This document shows, in pieces, positions 17,666 to 26,951 of a stretch of DNA of 64,000 bases. The stretch covers positions 56,874-120,873 of the forward strand of contig NZ_LDJM01000025.1 in NCBI RefSeq assembly GCF_001431485.1, given 5' to 3'. The notes beneath the pieces were generated by a model. It saw only the letters and a program-made list of their open reading frames with translations, made no database searches and was not told the DNA's origin. This stretch comes from Stenotrophomonas ginsengisoli. Lineage in GTDB: Bacteria; Pseudomonadota; Gammaproteobacteria; Xanthomonadales; Xanthomonadaceae. Position numbers and translations under genes: made by a program. Numbering within the stretch: the first letter of the stretch is position 1; every line of letters begins with the position of its first letter.

Positions 17666-18663
17666 GGATTACGGTTCCTCAGGCTGACCACATGCTCGAC
17701 ATTGCGCGCCAAGGGCACACCGCCAGTGCCGGAATTGGGCTCGCCCTCGACCTCGGCCCGGATGTTCACGGCCACCACCTGATCCCAGGCCGCGACCGTG
17801 CTGGCGTTTCCATAGCTGGTCTCATTGCGCTCCAGGTATGTCAACTCAAGCGAACGAACACCCTCAACCACTTCCTGGGCCACAGCCTGCAGGCCACCAC
17901 CGGCCACCCGGGCCAGACGCTGCTGGTACAGCGCCGGTCGTCCAGCCGCATTGTTGGCCACATACCAACGCACCGCATGCACCCGTGCCAGCACCGTATT
18001 GGGTGTGGAGAATTCATAACTGATACTGGTGCCGCAGTTGACTGGCACCCCCAGCGCACTGGTGCAGTTGCCCGGCGTGCCGCCCGTGCCGTGGCCGATG
18101 GTGGCACCACTCACCGAACTGATCTGGAACAGCGCGGCATGCCGCGGGCTGCAGGCCAGGGCGAGCTCTCCCGCGGCAAAGCCATGATTGGCATCGCTCA
18201 AGGTGAAGGTGGCCGAAGCGGGGGTATGCGCCGTGACCATGCGCACCGGGGTCTCGGTGGCAAACAGCTCGATGGCCTCGGTATCACTCAAGCGCTGCCC
18301 GGCCCCCGTACCGAAACCACTGTCAGCGAAAGCCTGGCTCCCCATGTAGCCACGGAGCCCCTGGCCCCAGTTTTCCAAGTTGGTCCACCAGCGCGAGGAC
18401 GGGCTGTTGATCACGTTGGCCAGTGGCACGCCATTGGAGCAGGGGTTGCCGGACGCTTCGCGGATGTCGCGCGCCATCAGCTCAAAGGCGGTGCGCATAC
18501 CTTCCTGCACCCGCCCCAGGCTGTCGGTGCTACGGAACGTTTGCCGGTTGGTCAGGAAAATGCCGCCAGCGGCAGCCACCACCAAAGTACCCAGCAGCAG
18601 CGCGATCATCAGCTCGACCAGGCTGAAGCCACGTTCGTATTTGCCTTGCATGTTCATCCCCAT
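17662..18663 (-). CDS. pilW: PilW, type IV pilus minor pilin
   Basis: PilW is a large minor pilin of the priming complex. The 333-residue precursor has a short basic leader, the processing site GFSLVELMIALLLG, then a long globular domain beginning with RQTFRSTDSLGRVQEGMRTA and RDIREAS, features of PilW-like family members. The start is TAATG-coupled to pilV, and the stop overlaps pilX. ATG codons also occur three and five positions in, so the exact start is uncertain by a few residues. Confidence 0.92.
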   Translation of the reverse strand: MGMNMQGKYERGFSLVELMIALLLGTLVVAAAGGIFLTNRQTFRSTDSLGRVQEGMRTAFELMARDIREASGNPCSNGVPLANVINSPSSRWWTNLENWGQGLRGYMGSQAFADSGFGTGAGQRLSDTEAIELFATETPVRMVTAHTPASATFTLSDANHGFAAGELALACSPRHAALFQISSVSGATIGHGTGGTPGNCTSALGVPVNCGTSISYEFSTPNTVLARVHAVRWYVANNAAGRPALYQQRLARVAGGGLQAVAQEVVEGVRSLELTYLERNETSYGNASTVAAWDQVVAVNIRAEVEGEPNSGTGGVPLARNVEHVVSLRNRNP

Positions 18664-19160
18664 TACATCCGCACCCGGGTCTGGATTACCTGTTCGGTCT
18701 CACCGGCCTGTTCCCCGCCTGTGGAGCCACTACGACTTTCATCCCAGCGCACGCCGACCACGCAAATGGACGTCGCGGCCGTGCACTCGATGCTGCCGCA
18801 GACGCTTTCATCAGCCACATCGTTGACGATGGTGGTGCGCAGCGAGGTCAGCCAGCGGGCCTGATCGTTACCGGCCAGGCTGCCACCGGCAGGAGCCGTG
18901 CACATCCAGCCACCAGTGGTGTTGTAGTCACCTGCCAGGGCGCGTTCGCGATTGGCACGCATCGCATCGATGATGGCGTAGCTCTGCACCACCGCCTGGC
19001 TGCGTTCGGTCGAGCCCTGGCTGTTGCGCAGGGCCGTTGCCTGCATCGCGGCAATGCCGAGCAGACCCACCGCCATGATCAACACCGAAATCAGCACTTC
19101 CAGCAGGCTGGTACCCCGCTGGTCACCACGCAACTTCGGCATGAAGCCGGTCTTGTTCAT
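18663..19160 (-). CDS. pilV: PilV, type IV pilus minor pilin
   Basis: PilV is a minor pilin. The 165-residue precursor carries the leader site RGTSLLEVLISVLIMAVGLLG and the family segment QATALRNSQGSTERSQAV, then a globular part with four cysteines. The ATG at 19160 overlaps the fimT stop (ATGA) and has a GGGAGA ribosome site; a TTG two codons earlier is less likely. Confidence 0.93.
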   Translation of the reverse strand: MNKTGFMPKLRGDQRGTSLLEVLISVLIMAVGLLGIAAMQATALRNSQGSTERSQAVVQSYAIIDAMRANRERALAGDYNTTGGWMCTAPAGGSLAGNDQARWLTSLRTTIVNDVADESVCGSIECTAATSICVVGVRWDESRSGSTGGEQAGETEQVIQTRVRM

Positions 19161-19699
19161 GGGCAATCTCCCTGGCCGGAGGCGCTGGCCACATTGGTAC
19201 GCGAACCACCGGTGACATTGAGCTGGCGGATATTGTCCACAGGCCTGGACACCGGCATGCAGATATTCATGGTGATGTTGGCCAGCGTACCGTTGGCCAG
19301 ACGCGCCAGGCCATCGGAGCGAAAGTTCATGACCGGATCATCGCCATACACCCGGGTAGCCGGATTGACCACACCACTGTGCAGCAGCTCATTGGTATCG
19401 GCGCGGACCACGATCCACTGCGTCCAGTCGCCGGCAGCCAGGCAGCTGGTGCCGTTCTGTGAACCACAAAAACGTACCTGGCGATTGAGCCGGATCGCCT
19501 CGCTGCGTGCCAGCTGCACGCCGGCCACCAGTTCATTGGCCTGGGCCGTCAGGCGCGAGCTGTTCACCAGCCCGGTAAAGTTGGGCACGGCAATACCCAG
19601 TACAACAGCGGCAACCACCAGGGTCACCATCAGTTCCACCAGTGTGAAGCCAGCCATGTGTGTGCGCCGGGCAATCGGCCCGTCAGCGGAATCCAGCAT
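19157..19699 (-). CDS. fimT: FimT/FimU-type minor pilin (GspH family)
   Basis: This is the first gene of the minor-pilin operon. The predicted precursor from ATG 19699 has 180 residues; a shorter start at 19657 would leave only two residues before the Gly of the site GFTLVELMVTLVVAAVVLGI. The rest is a GspH domain (SRLTAQANELVAGVQLARSEAI) with a Cys pair and the FRSDG motif. In Pseudomonas the equivalent first gene is fimU, regulated by FimS/AlgR. Here a LytS-type kinase is divergent, with a 105-bp gap that should hold both promoters. Confidence 0.88.
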   Translation of the reverse strand: MLDSADGPIARRTHMAGFTLVELMVTLVVAAVVLGIAVPNFTGLVNSSRLTAQANELVAGVQLARSEAIRLNRQVRFCGSQNGTSCLAAGDWTQWIVVRADTNELLHSGVVNPATRVYGDDPVMNFRSDGLARLANGTLANITMNICMPVSRPVDNIRQLNVTGGSRTNVASASGQGDCP

Positions 19700-19804
19700 C
19701 GAAACAATCCCCAGGATGATGGCCGGGTTACGATAGCCCGGCACCGGCATGCCTCCCACCCCTGGGAGACAAGCGGTACAAATCTACCACCCAACGGTCA
19801 TTGC

Positions 19805-20830
19805 ATGGATCTTCGTCACCCATTGAACGCACTGTGGCAGCCCACCGGACTGGCCTGGTGCGTGATCGGCGCCGAAGCACTGGCCCTGACCCTGGCACTT
19901 GCCCCCGGCATCGACGGCGACCGCTTGGTCTGGTTCGGGCTCAACTCGCTTGTCATCCAGTGGATCAGCCTGTCCACCCTGGGCCTGCTGTACCTGGGCC
20001 GCCACCGCCTGTCACGCTTTCGCGACGGCATGCAGGCCACCGCCGGCATCGCCCTGCTGCTGGCCGCCACCTGGCTGACCATCGGCCTGCTCTGGCTGGG
20101 ATTTGCCATGCCGTTGCGATTGAGCAATGGCAGCCTGCTGGAACTGCTCCTGCTCGGCACCAGCCTGGCCCTGGTGGTCGGCCTGCTGGCCGTGGTCGCC
20201 TTGCAGAACCACCTGCGCCTGCAACAACTGGCCGTGCAGGCAACCACCGCCGAACTGCAGGCCCTGCAGGCCCGCATCCGGCCCCACTTCCTGTTCAATA
20301 CGCTCAACTCGGCAGTTGCCTTGGTCCGCAGCGAACCGGGAAAGGCCGAAGACCTGTTGATGGACATGGCAGACCTGTTCCGCGCCGCCCTCGGCTCCAC
20401 CGGCCACATAGAACTGGCCGAAGAACTGGCACTGTGCCGGCGCTATCTGGCCATCGAACAGGCACGCTTCGGCGCACGCCTGCAGCCGGTGTGGCAACTG
20501 CCCGAACCACTGCCATCGCTGCAGTTGCCGATCCTGTGCCTGCAGCCACTACTGGAGAACGCCGTCCATCACGGGGTCGAAGCCTCGCACCAACCCAGCA
20601 CAGTGCTGATCCATATCCACCACCTGGACAACCAGCTGCACCTGACCGTCAGCAACCCACTCCACGGCGAGCCCGGGCAGGGCCGGCAAGGCCATGGCCT
20701 GGGCCTGCAATCGGTGCGTGCACGCTTGGCGCGCCTGCCCCGCCCTGCCAGCCTCACGACCTGGCAGGCAGACGGGCATTTTCATGCCCGCCTGCAATTC
20801 ACCCTGCCCGATCAGGTCACCACGCGGTAA
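19805..20830 (+). CDS. LytS/AlgZ-family sensor histidine kinase
   Basis: This is a 341-residue membrane sensor kinase of the His_kinase (LytS/YehU/AlgZ) class. About four hydrophobic helices occupy residues 1-135, followed by a short coiled segment and the phosphoacceptor motif RPHFLFNTLNS (His161). An N box (LLENAVHHGVE) and a glycine box (GHGLGLQSVRARL) complete the ATP-binding domain. It is divergent from the fimT-pilE operon, which in Pseudomonas is controlled by the related FimS(AlgZ)/AlgR pair, so an AlgZ-like role is plausible. No LytTR response regulator lies in this window. The start MDLRHPL is chosen because it places the first helix naturally. Its last 19 bp overlap ppnN tail to tail. 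Confidence 0.88.
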   Translation: MDLRHPLNALWQPTGLAWCVIGAEALALTLALAPGIDGDRLVWFGLNSLVIQWISLSTLGLLYLGRHRLSRFRDGMQATAGIALLLAATWLTIGLLWLGFAMPLRLSNGSLLELLLLGTSLALVVGLLAVVALQNHLRLQQLAVQATTAELQALQARIRPHFLFNTLNSAVALVRSEPGKAEDLLMDMADLFRAALGSTGHIELAEELALCRRYLAIEQARFGARLQPVWQLPEPLPSLQLPILCLQPLLENAVHHGVEASHQPSTVLIHIHHLDNQLHLTVSNPLHGEPGQGRQGHGLGLQSVRARLARLPRPASLTTWQADGHFHARLQFTLPDQVTTR

Positions 20831-22200
20831 CAGGGCTTGTAGTCACCGGCAATCTTCATGCGGCGCTGGGCCACGAAGGCACGCAACAGCGCATCCAGCG
20901 AGGCCATCAGTTCCGGGTCACCATTGATCAGGAACGGGCCATGCTCCTCGATCAGGCGCATGCTCGGCTCCTTGACGTTGCCGGCGACGATGCCGGAAAA
21001 CGCGCGACGCAGGTCGGCAGCCAGCGCATGGGCCGGGCGATCCTTGTGCAGATCCAGTGCCGCCATTGCCTCATGGGTAGGCACGAACGGCTGCTGGAAT
21101 TCCAGCGGGATGTGCAGGCCCCAGTTGAAGTAGAACGAATCCTTGTTGTGCAGGCGGTATTCGCGCACCTGCTTGATGCCGGCCGCCATCGCCTTGGCCA
21201 CCGCCTGCGAATCACCGACGATGATCTGGTAGCGCGCGGCCGCCTCTTCACCCAGGGTCAGGCGGATGAAACGATCGATCTGCTCGAAGTACGGCGCAGC
21301 CACGGCCGGGCCGGTCAGCACCAGCGGGAACGGCAGGTCCTTGTTTTCCTCGCGCAGCAGGATGCCAAGCAGATACAGGATCTCCTCGGCGGTACCCACG
21401 CCGCCCGGGAATACGATGATGCCGTGACCCAGGCGCACGAATGACTCCAGGCGCTTTTCGATGTCCGGCATGATCACCAGGTGGTTGACGATCGGGTTCG
21501 GCGACTCGGCCGCGATGATGCCCGGCTCGGTGATGCCGATGTAACGGGCCGGATGCTTGCGCTGCTTGGCATGGGCGATGGTGGCGCCCTTCATCGGCCC
21601 CTTCATCGCACCCGGGCCGCAGCCGGTGCAGATGTCCATGCCGCGCAGGCCCAGCTCGTAACCGACCTGCTTGGTGTACAGGTACTCGTCTCGTGGGATC
21701 GAGTGGCCACCCCAACACACCACCAGGTTGGGATCGCCCGGCTGCAGACCGCGCGCATTGCGCATCAGGCCGAACACCGCATTGGTGATGCCCTCCGACG
21801 ATTCCAGCTCGGCCGCGTACTCCGGGCCCATTTCGATGGCGGTATAGGCCAGGTCACGCACCACCGCGTACAGCAGCTCGGCAATACCCTTGATGATGAT
21901 GCCGTCCACGAACGCCGATGCCGGTGCATTGACCAGGTCGATCAGCACGCCGCGATCCTGCTGGGTCACCTGGATGTCGAAATCCGGGTACAGGTCACTT
22001 GCTGCACGCGGGTCATCGGAGGCACTGCCACTGGTCAACACCGCCAGCGCGCAACGGCGCAGCAACTCATGCATGCCGCCGGAAGAGGCATCGCGCAGGC
22101 GTGCCACCTCGACCCGGGAAAGGATGTCCAGCTCACCGCGCGGGAAAATGCGCGCGTTCTGCACCGGCAATGCGCGCGGATGCTGCTCGTTGTTGCTCAT
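20812..22200 (-). CDS. ppnN: PpnN (YgdH), nucleotide 5'-monophosphate nucleosidase
   Basis: PpnN cleaves purine and pyrimidine nucleoside monophosphates to base and ribose-5-phosphate and in E. coli is stimulated by (p)ppGpp. The 462-residue protein has the family length, an N-terminal regulatory domain (about 1-130), a central Rossmann-like LOG domain with the signature FPGGVGTAEEI and the phosphate-site CTGCGPGAMKGPMKGA, and the C-terminal DUF3412-type extension. It is monocistronic on the minus strand and converges with the sensor kinase with a 19-bp overlap. Confidence 0.93.
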   Translation of the reverse strand: MSNNEQHPRALPVQNARIFPRGELDILSRVEVARLRDASSGGMHELLRRCALAVLTSGSASDDPRAASDLYPDFDIQVTQQDRGVLIDLVNAPASAFVDGIIIKGIAELLYAVVRDLAYTAIEMGPEYAAELESSEGITNAVFGLMRNARGLQPGDPNLVVCWGGHSIPRDEYLYTKQVGYELGLRGMDICTGCGPGAMKGPMKGATIAHAKQRKHPARYIGITEPGIIAAESPNPIVNHLVIMPDIEKRLESFVRLGHGIIVFPGGVGTAEEILYLLGILLREENKDLPFPLVLTGPAVAAPYFEQIDRFIRLTLGEEAAARYQIIVGDSQAVAKAMAAGIKQVREYRLHNKDSFYFNWGLHIPLEFQQPFVPTHEAMAALDLHKDRPAHALAADLRRAFSGIVAGNVKEPSMRLIEEHGPFLINGDPELMASLDALLRAFVAQRRMKIAGDYKPCYRVVT

Positions 22201-22252
22201 GAATTCTCTGTCCTTGTCTCAACCCGTCGACTTTAGCGCCGCCGGCACAAAA

Positions 22253-22283
22253 GAGAAACGGCCGGGTTGCCCCGGCCGTCTCC
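22253..22283 (-). terminator. Terminator of the Oar-like receptor gene
   Basis: A 9-bp stem (ACGGCCGGG/CCCGGCCGT) with a 4-base loop sits about 30 bp past the receptor stop and is followed on the minus strand by TTCTCTTTT. Confidence 0.8.
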
Positions 22284-22310
22284 TTGGTTCAGAACCGATC
22301 AGTCAACCGA

Positions 22311-25300
22311 TCAGAACTTGTACTTGAAGCTCAACATCATCGACCAGCGCGACACCGCGGTGTTGCCCTTGTCGTTGTTGTTTTCCTGCACCTGCTCGTT
22401 GTCAGTACGACCATTGAAGCTGTACACATACTTGCCGGTAGCCGGGTCGATGCCAGCGTAGTTGGCGATACGGCGGGTGGCGTAGAAGCCGTAGTCTTCG
22501 ATCAGGCCCCAATCCTTGTTCAGCAGGTTGCCGACATTCATGATGTCCAGGGCGATCTCAGACTTGTGGCCCTTGAAGAAGCCCGGCAGTTCCTGGCTGA
22601 TGCGCACGTCGAAGTTGTTGACCCACTTCGAGCGGAAGCCGTTGGCCGGAGCCACCTGGCCCTGATAGGCAGCCAGTTCCGGGTTGTTGGCCAGCCAATC
22701 GAAGAACTTCTTCTCCATGTCAGCACCGCCGGTCCACAGCACATCGCCGTAACCGTTCGGGACATAGAACAGGTCATTGGTGCTGGCACTGTCGCCGTTC
22801 AGATCGTTGTAATAGATGTAGCTGAACGGACGGCCCGAGCGACCTTCGTAGAACATGCCAAAGCGGGTGGCATAGTCACCGAAGAAGTTGTGCTTGAACT
22901 CCAGGGTACCGGTGATACGGTCCTTGATCGCGTAGCGCGAGTTGTAGGCAACGTTCTCGTTGGCGTTGTTGATCAGGGTGCCCGACCAGTTCGAGGTGTT
23001 CTGCGAGCTGGCCAGCGGACTGACTTCGGTAGCCTCGGTGTAGGTGTAACCCAGCGACCAGGCCCAGCTGTCGGTCATCGGCTTGGCCAACGAGAAGGTC
23101 GCCTGTGCGCCACGACCCTTGTCGGTATTGCGCAGCAACATCACATCACCGACCCAATTCGGACGGTCACCGCGGTTACCGACTGCACCACCAGCCTCGA
23201 TGCCGAAATCACCCGCATTGGCCGGATCCAGGCCTGCAGCATTCCAGTAGATGGCGCGACCATCCTGACCGTAGGCAATCGGCGAACCATTGCCACTGGT
23301 GATATCCAGACGCTCGAAGTACAGGGCGTCATTGACCTTGGTGAACAGCACTTCGGCCGATGCAGTGATGCCGTACCACGGCAGCTCATGGTCGAATGCC
23401 AGGTTGGCCTTCCACACCGACGGCAGCTTGGTGCCCGGCTCGATGATGTCGACATTGTCGCGACCGGCAACTGCCGTACCCGGGATGTACGGATTGTTGA
23501 TGTCCGGGGTGAAGATTGCACCCGGGCTACGCAGGTCGTATTCCTGATAGTTCAGGCCGGTGTTGGCATAGGTGCCGCCCAGCCACACGTTCGGGGCAGC
23601 GCCACCGAACAGGCCCACGCCGCCGCGCAGCTGGGTCGGACGATCGCTGTCGAAGGTGTAGTTGAAGCCAACGCGCGGCTGCACCAGCTTGTCATCCACC
23701 AAAGTGGTGTTGTTGTAGCCGTATTCGGCTTCGATGCGCGGGTTGTACAGGCGCTGGTCGCTGAAGGACGGCATGTCGACGCGGACGCCGGCCATCACGT
23801 TCAGGTTGTAGTTGATGGCCCAGGTGTCCTGCACGAACAGGCCGGTGTTCTTCAGGGTGAAGGCTGCCGGGATATCGGCCAGCGAACCGCCAGCACGCGG
23901 TGCACGCAGCTGGTAACGGCTCGGGTTGCCAGCCAGGAACTGGTTCAAGTTGGCAAACTCGTACACGCCGTTGAGGTTACGGCCGTAGAAGTTCATCAGC
24001 TCGTTGTCCGAGTGATCGAAACCGAACTTGATGGTGTGGTCGCCCACATACCAGGTGCCGGCGCCGAACAGGCTCAGTTCCTTGGATTCCACGATGTTGA
24101 CGTGGGTGTTCTGCTCGGTACCCAGGAACAGGGAATTGTTGTTGGCAAAACCATTGATGCGGATCTGCGGCAGGTTCACGCCCGGCACGCGAACGGCCGA
24201 GTAATCCTTGTGCGAGACCTTGAACTCGGTGGTGAAGTTGTCGCTCCAGTTGGAGAACACCTCACCCATCCAGGTTTCATAGGCCTTCGGCTGGGCATAC
24301 CAGTAGCTGCTCAGCGAGACCGAGCTGTTGCCCAGGCCCGGGAAGCGCATCACGTTCTGCTCCATCTTGTTGTAGCGCAGGGCTGCACGATGGTTTTCGT
24401 TGATGTTCCAGTCCAGCTTGACCGCGTATTCCTCGATCTCGGTGGTGGCATCCGGAGCGGTCAGGCCGCCCACGTCGTAACCCAGGCCAGCCATGTGCTG
24501 CTGCACGGTGGAGATGTCAGCATCAGTGATGGTGCCGCTGCCGTACGGGGTGCTGCTCAGCGCAATGCCCGGGGCTTCACGCTCGTACTTTTCGTAGTTG
24601 GCGAAGAAGAACAGCTTGTCCTTGACGATCGGGCCACCCAGGGTCATGCCCATGGTGGTTTCCTTGTCGAAGCCGCTGAAGTCTTCGCGGTCGCCTTCCA
24701 GGCGATCACGGACCATGTCCTTGTCGCGGTAGGTGTAATAGACGGTGCCGTGGAACTCATTGGTACCCGACTTGGTCACGGCGTTGACCACCGCACCGGT
24801 ACCACCGGAAATGGTGGTGTCGTAGTTGGCCAGGTCGATGTTGATTTCTTCGATGGCGTCCATCGAGACCGGCTGACGCTCGGTCGGCAGGCCGTTGGAT
24901 TCCAGACCGAACGGGTCAGCAGCGCCGATGCCGTCGATGCGGATGGCGTTGTAGCGGGTGTTCTGGCCACCGGCCGAGATCGCACCGTCAGCCTTGCTGA
25001 CCTGCGAGATGCGCGGGTCCAGGCGCATGTAGTCCTGGATGTTGCGGTTGGCCGACGGCATGGCTTCGATCATGTCGCGGTTCAGGTTGGTACCAGTGCC
25101 CATCTTGTTGGCACTGAAGATTTCCGAACCACCGGCCACGGCGTAGGCGGTCACGCCTTCCAGGGTGGCCACGTCGCCGGTCAGGGCAGCGTTGACGGTG
25201 TTGACCTGGTTCAGGTTCAGGTAGACACCTTCTTCGGTCTTGGTACCTTCACCCGGCTTGGTGATGGTGATGGTGTACGGACCACCCACGCGCAGGCCGC

Positions 25301-25520
25301 GGGCGTTGTAGCGACCGGAAGCATCGGTGCTGGCACGGCTGACGGTACCCGACTCATTGTGGGTAATGACAACTTCAGCGCCGACAACCGGCTGGCCGGC
25401 AGCGGACATGACCTGGCCGCCGACACCGGCAGAGGTGCTCTGGGCGAAGGCCGGGGCAGCTGCCAGGGCAGCAACCAAGCCGAGGGTCAGCTTGGACATC
25501 CGGAGACGTGGGTGGTTCAT
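22311..25520 (-). CDS. Oar-like TonB-dependent outer membrane receptor
   Basis: This is a 1069-residue outer membrane protein with a signal peptide (cleavage after AFAQ, about residue 27). A carboxypeptidase-regulatory-like Ig domain follows (about 30-115; GGQVMSAAGQPVVGAEV), then a plug domain (about 130-260; SANRNIQDYMRLDPRIS, ITGGQNT-like segment, DAIEEINI) and a long beta-barrel ending in an aromatic residue (SFKYKF). This domain order is typical of the Oar family abundant in xanthomonads. The substrate is unknown; Myxococcus Oar exports a protease rather than importing a nutrient. It is monocistronic with its own terminator and a 319-bp upstream gap. A GAGG ribosome site precedes the ATG. 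Confidence 0.93.
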   Translation of the reverse strand: MNHPRLRMSKLTLGLVAALAAAPAFAQSTSAGVGGQVMSAAGQPVVGAEVVITHNESGTVSRASTDASGRYNARGLRVGGPYTITITKPGEGTKTEEGVYLNLNQVNTVNAALTGDVATLEGVTAYAVAGGSEIFSANKMGTGTNLNRDMIEAMPSANRNIQDYMRLDPRISQVSKADGAISAGGQNTRYNAIRIDGIGAADPFGLESNGLPTERQPVSMDAIEEINIDLANYDTTISGGTGAVVNAVTKSGTNEFHGTVYYTYRDKDMVRDRLEGDREDFSGFDKETTMGMTLGGPIVKDKLFFFANYEKYEREAPGIALSSTPYGSGTITDADISTVQQHMAGLGYDVGGLTAPDATTEIEEYAVKLDWNINENHRAALRYNKMEQNVMRFPGLGNSSVSLSSYWYAQPKAYETWMGEVFSNWSDNFTTEFKVSHKDYSAVRVPGVNLPQIRINGFANNNSLFLGTEQNTHVNIVESKELSLFGAGTWYVGDHTIKFGFDHSDNELMNFYGRNLNGVYEFANLNQFLAGNPSRYQLRAPRAGGSLADIPAAFTLKNTGLFVQDTWAINYNLNVMAGVRVDMPSFSDQRLYNPRIEAEYGYNNTTLVDDKLVQPRVGFNYTFDSDRPTQLRGGVGLFGGAAPNVWLGGTYANTGLNYQEYDLRSPGAIFTPDINNPYIPGTAVAGRDNVDIIEPGTKLPSVWKANLAFDHELPWYGITASAEVLFTKVNDALYFERLDITSGNGSPIAYGQDGRAIYWNAAGLDPANAGDFGIEAGGAVGNRGDRPNWVGDVMLLRNTDKGRGAQATFSLAKPMTDSWAWSLGYTYTEATEVSPLASSQNTSNWSGTLINNANENVAYNSRYAIKDRITGTLEFKHNFFGDYATRFGMFYEGRSGRPFSYIYYNDLNGDSASTNDLFYVPNGYGDVLWTGGADMEKKFFDWLANNPELAAYQGQVAPANGFRSKWVNNFDVRISQELPGFFKGHKSEIALDIMNVGNLLNKDWGLIEDYGFYATRRIANYAGIDPATGKYVYSFNGRTDNEQVQENNNDKGNTAVSRWSMMLSFKYKF

Positions 25521-25839
25521 TGTGGGTAGCCTCGATACGAGTTGGCGATTGATAAAAAACGCGATCCTTCAGCCCCAGGAACGACTGGGCGACTGATCGG
25601 CTGAATCTTTGGGGTCCCAACCGGGACGACTTACGTGCAAGGGTTGTTGCAGTCGATACGGTTAAAAACAGGTTAACACAATAGGCACGAATTGTGACGG
25701 GCAGACGACAAAATGCTACCCAGAGGCAACACGCAAGCCACTGATATACAAGGAAACGATCAAATCCACGATTACCTGCACCTGACTGGATGAGCAGCGC
25801 GCACCATTCCCCCGGTGCGCCCGATGCGCCAGAAGCCGA
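25521..25839 (-). other. Intergenic region upstream of the Oar-like receptor
   Basis: No gene is seen in these 319 bases. The segment around 25660-25770 is noticeably AT-richer than its surroundings and probably carries the receptor promoter, but I cannot assign -35/-10 elements with confidence. Near 25799-25820 a 7-bp inverted repeat (GCGCACC/GGTGCGC) lies just beyond the SDR gene. It lacks a T-run, so it is at best a weak terminator. Confidence 0.4.
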
Positions 25840-26526
25840 CTAAATTTCCGCCACACCATACCTGTCATCGAGCCACGATGCAGCAACTTCGTCAGGACGA
25901 CGGATCACCTCGACCTCATGACCGTAGGCACGCGCCCGCAACGCCGTGGGCATCGGCGCCGGGGCCAGGGCCTGCACCCAAACCCCGGCATTGGCCAGCT
26001 CCAGGCCCAGCATCTGCACCAGAGCATGCTGGGCACACTGGGCCAGGCCGTAGCCGCCCCAGTACGCCTGCTGCCCCCGCTCGGGCCGATCCACCGCAAA
26101 CACCACGCCACCAGCGACCGCCCGCAGGGCCGGCAAGGCGGCCTGGGTCAGCCAGATGCGCGCGGTGAGGTTCACATGTACCGCCCGCGCCACGGCGGCC
26201 GGGTCGGCGTGCGCCAACGGGGTCAGGCCGGGAAAATCCGCGGCGCAATGGATGAGCAGGTCGAGCCTGCCGTATTCAGCAGCGATGCGCTCGATCAGCT
26301 GCTGCAGGTCCTCCGGTTGCGCCCCCTCCAGATCCAGCGGATACAGCTGGATCGCGCCGCCAGCCTGTTGCACCGTCTGGTACAGGGCTTCGAGCCTGCG
26401 CAGATGACGGCCGCTGGCCACCACCTCCGCGCCGGCAGCGGCGCAAACCCGGGCCATTGCCCCGCCCAGCCCACCGCTGGCACCGGTAACCAGCACCACC
26501 TGCCCGGCAAGCGGCGCAGGACTCAT
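25840..26526 (-). CDS. SDR-family protein with altered catalytic residues (YciK-like)
   Basis: This 228-residue protein is a short-chain dehydrogenase/reductase with an intact nucleotide-binding motif (TGASGGLG, residues 14-21) and the structural N-A-A equivalent (HCAADF). Overall it resembles the YciK group. The active site is unusual: the position of the catalytic Ser falls in AVDRPERG and holds no Ser, and the YxxxK motif reads YGLAQ, so Lys is replaced by Gln while Tyr remains. It may bind a nucleotide without normal oxidoreductase activity. The ATG overlaps the grxD stop by 4 bp, so the two are co-translated. Confidence 0.85.
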   Translation of the reverse strand: MSPAPLAGQVVLVTGASGGLGGAMARVCAAAGAEVVASGRHLRRLEALYQTVQQAGGAIQLYPLDLEGAQPEDLQQLIERIAAEYGRLDLLIHCAADFPGLTPLAHADPAAVARAVHVNLTARIWLTQAALPALRAVAGGVVFAVDRPERGQQAYWGGYGLAQCAQHALVQMLGLELANAGVWVQALAPAPMPTALRARAYGHEVEVIRRPDEVAASWLDDRYGVAEI

Positions 26527-26879
26527 GCCTGGCCAGCCTCGGCAACAATGCGCTGCAGCTCTCCGGCTTCGAGCAGCTCGATGATGATCTCGCTGCCGCC
26601 GATCAGCTCACCATGGATGAACAGCTGCGGGAAGGTCGGCCAGTTGGAGAAACGCGGCAGGTTGGCGCGCAGCTCGGCGTCCTCGAGGATATTGACCGTC
26701 TGCAGCCTGTCGGCTCCGGCTGCCTGCAAGGCCTGCACCGCACGGCTGGAAAAGCCGCACATCGGCCACTGCGGCGTGCCCTTCATGAACAGGATCATCG
26801 GATACTGCTCGACCATCGCCTGGATTTGCTCGATCAACGCCAAGTGCCTGCTCCCGCCTGTGGTTTCCAATCCGGCCAT
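26523..26879 (-). CDS. grxD: GrxD, monothiol glutaredoxin
   Basis: GrxD is a CGFS-type glutaredoxin that carries and delivers [2Fe-2S] clusters with glutathione and BolA. The 118-residue protein has KGTPQWPMCGFSSRAV (CGFS at 41-44), the TFPQLFIHGELIGGS glutathione-binding segment, and standard length. It is divergent from the SOD-like gene (72-bp gap) and translationally coupled to the SDR gene. In E. coli grxD is also near a superoxide dismutase gene (sodB), so this is a conserved neighbourhood. Confidence 0.95.
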   Translation of the reverse strand: MAGLETTGGSRHLALIEQIQAMVEQYPMILFMKGTPQWPMCGFSSRAVQALQAAGADRLQTVNILEDAELRANLPRFSNWPTFPQLFIHGELIGGSEIIIELLEAGELQRIVAEAGQA

Positions 26880-26951
26880 CAGCTGCCGCTAAACTGGCGC
26901 TGTAGTCTTCCCATTGTACGCCGGCACGGCCCGGCAGCACCGGAACCGAGC

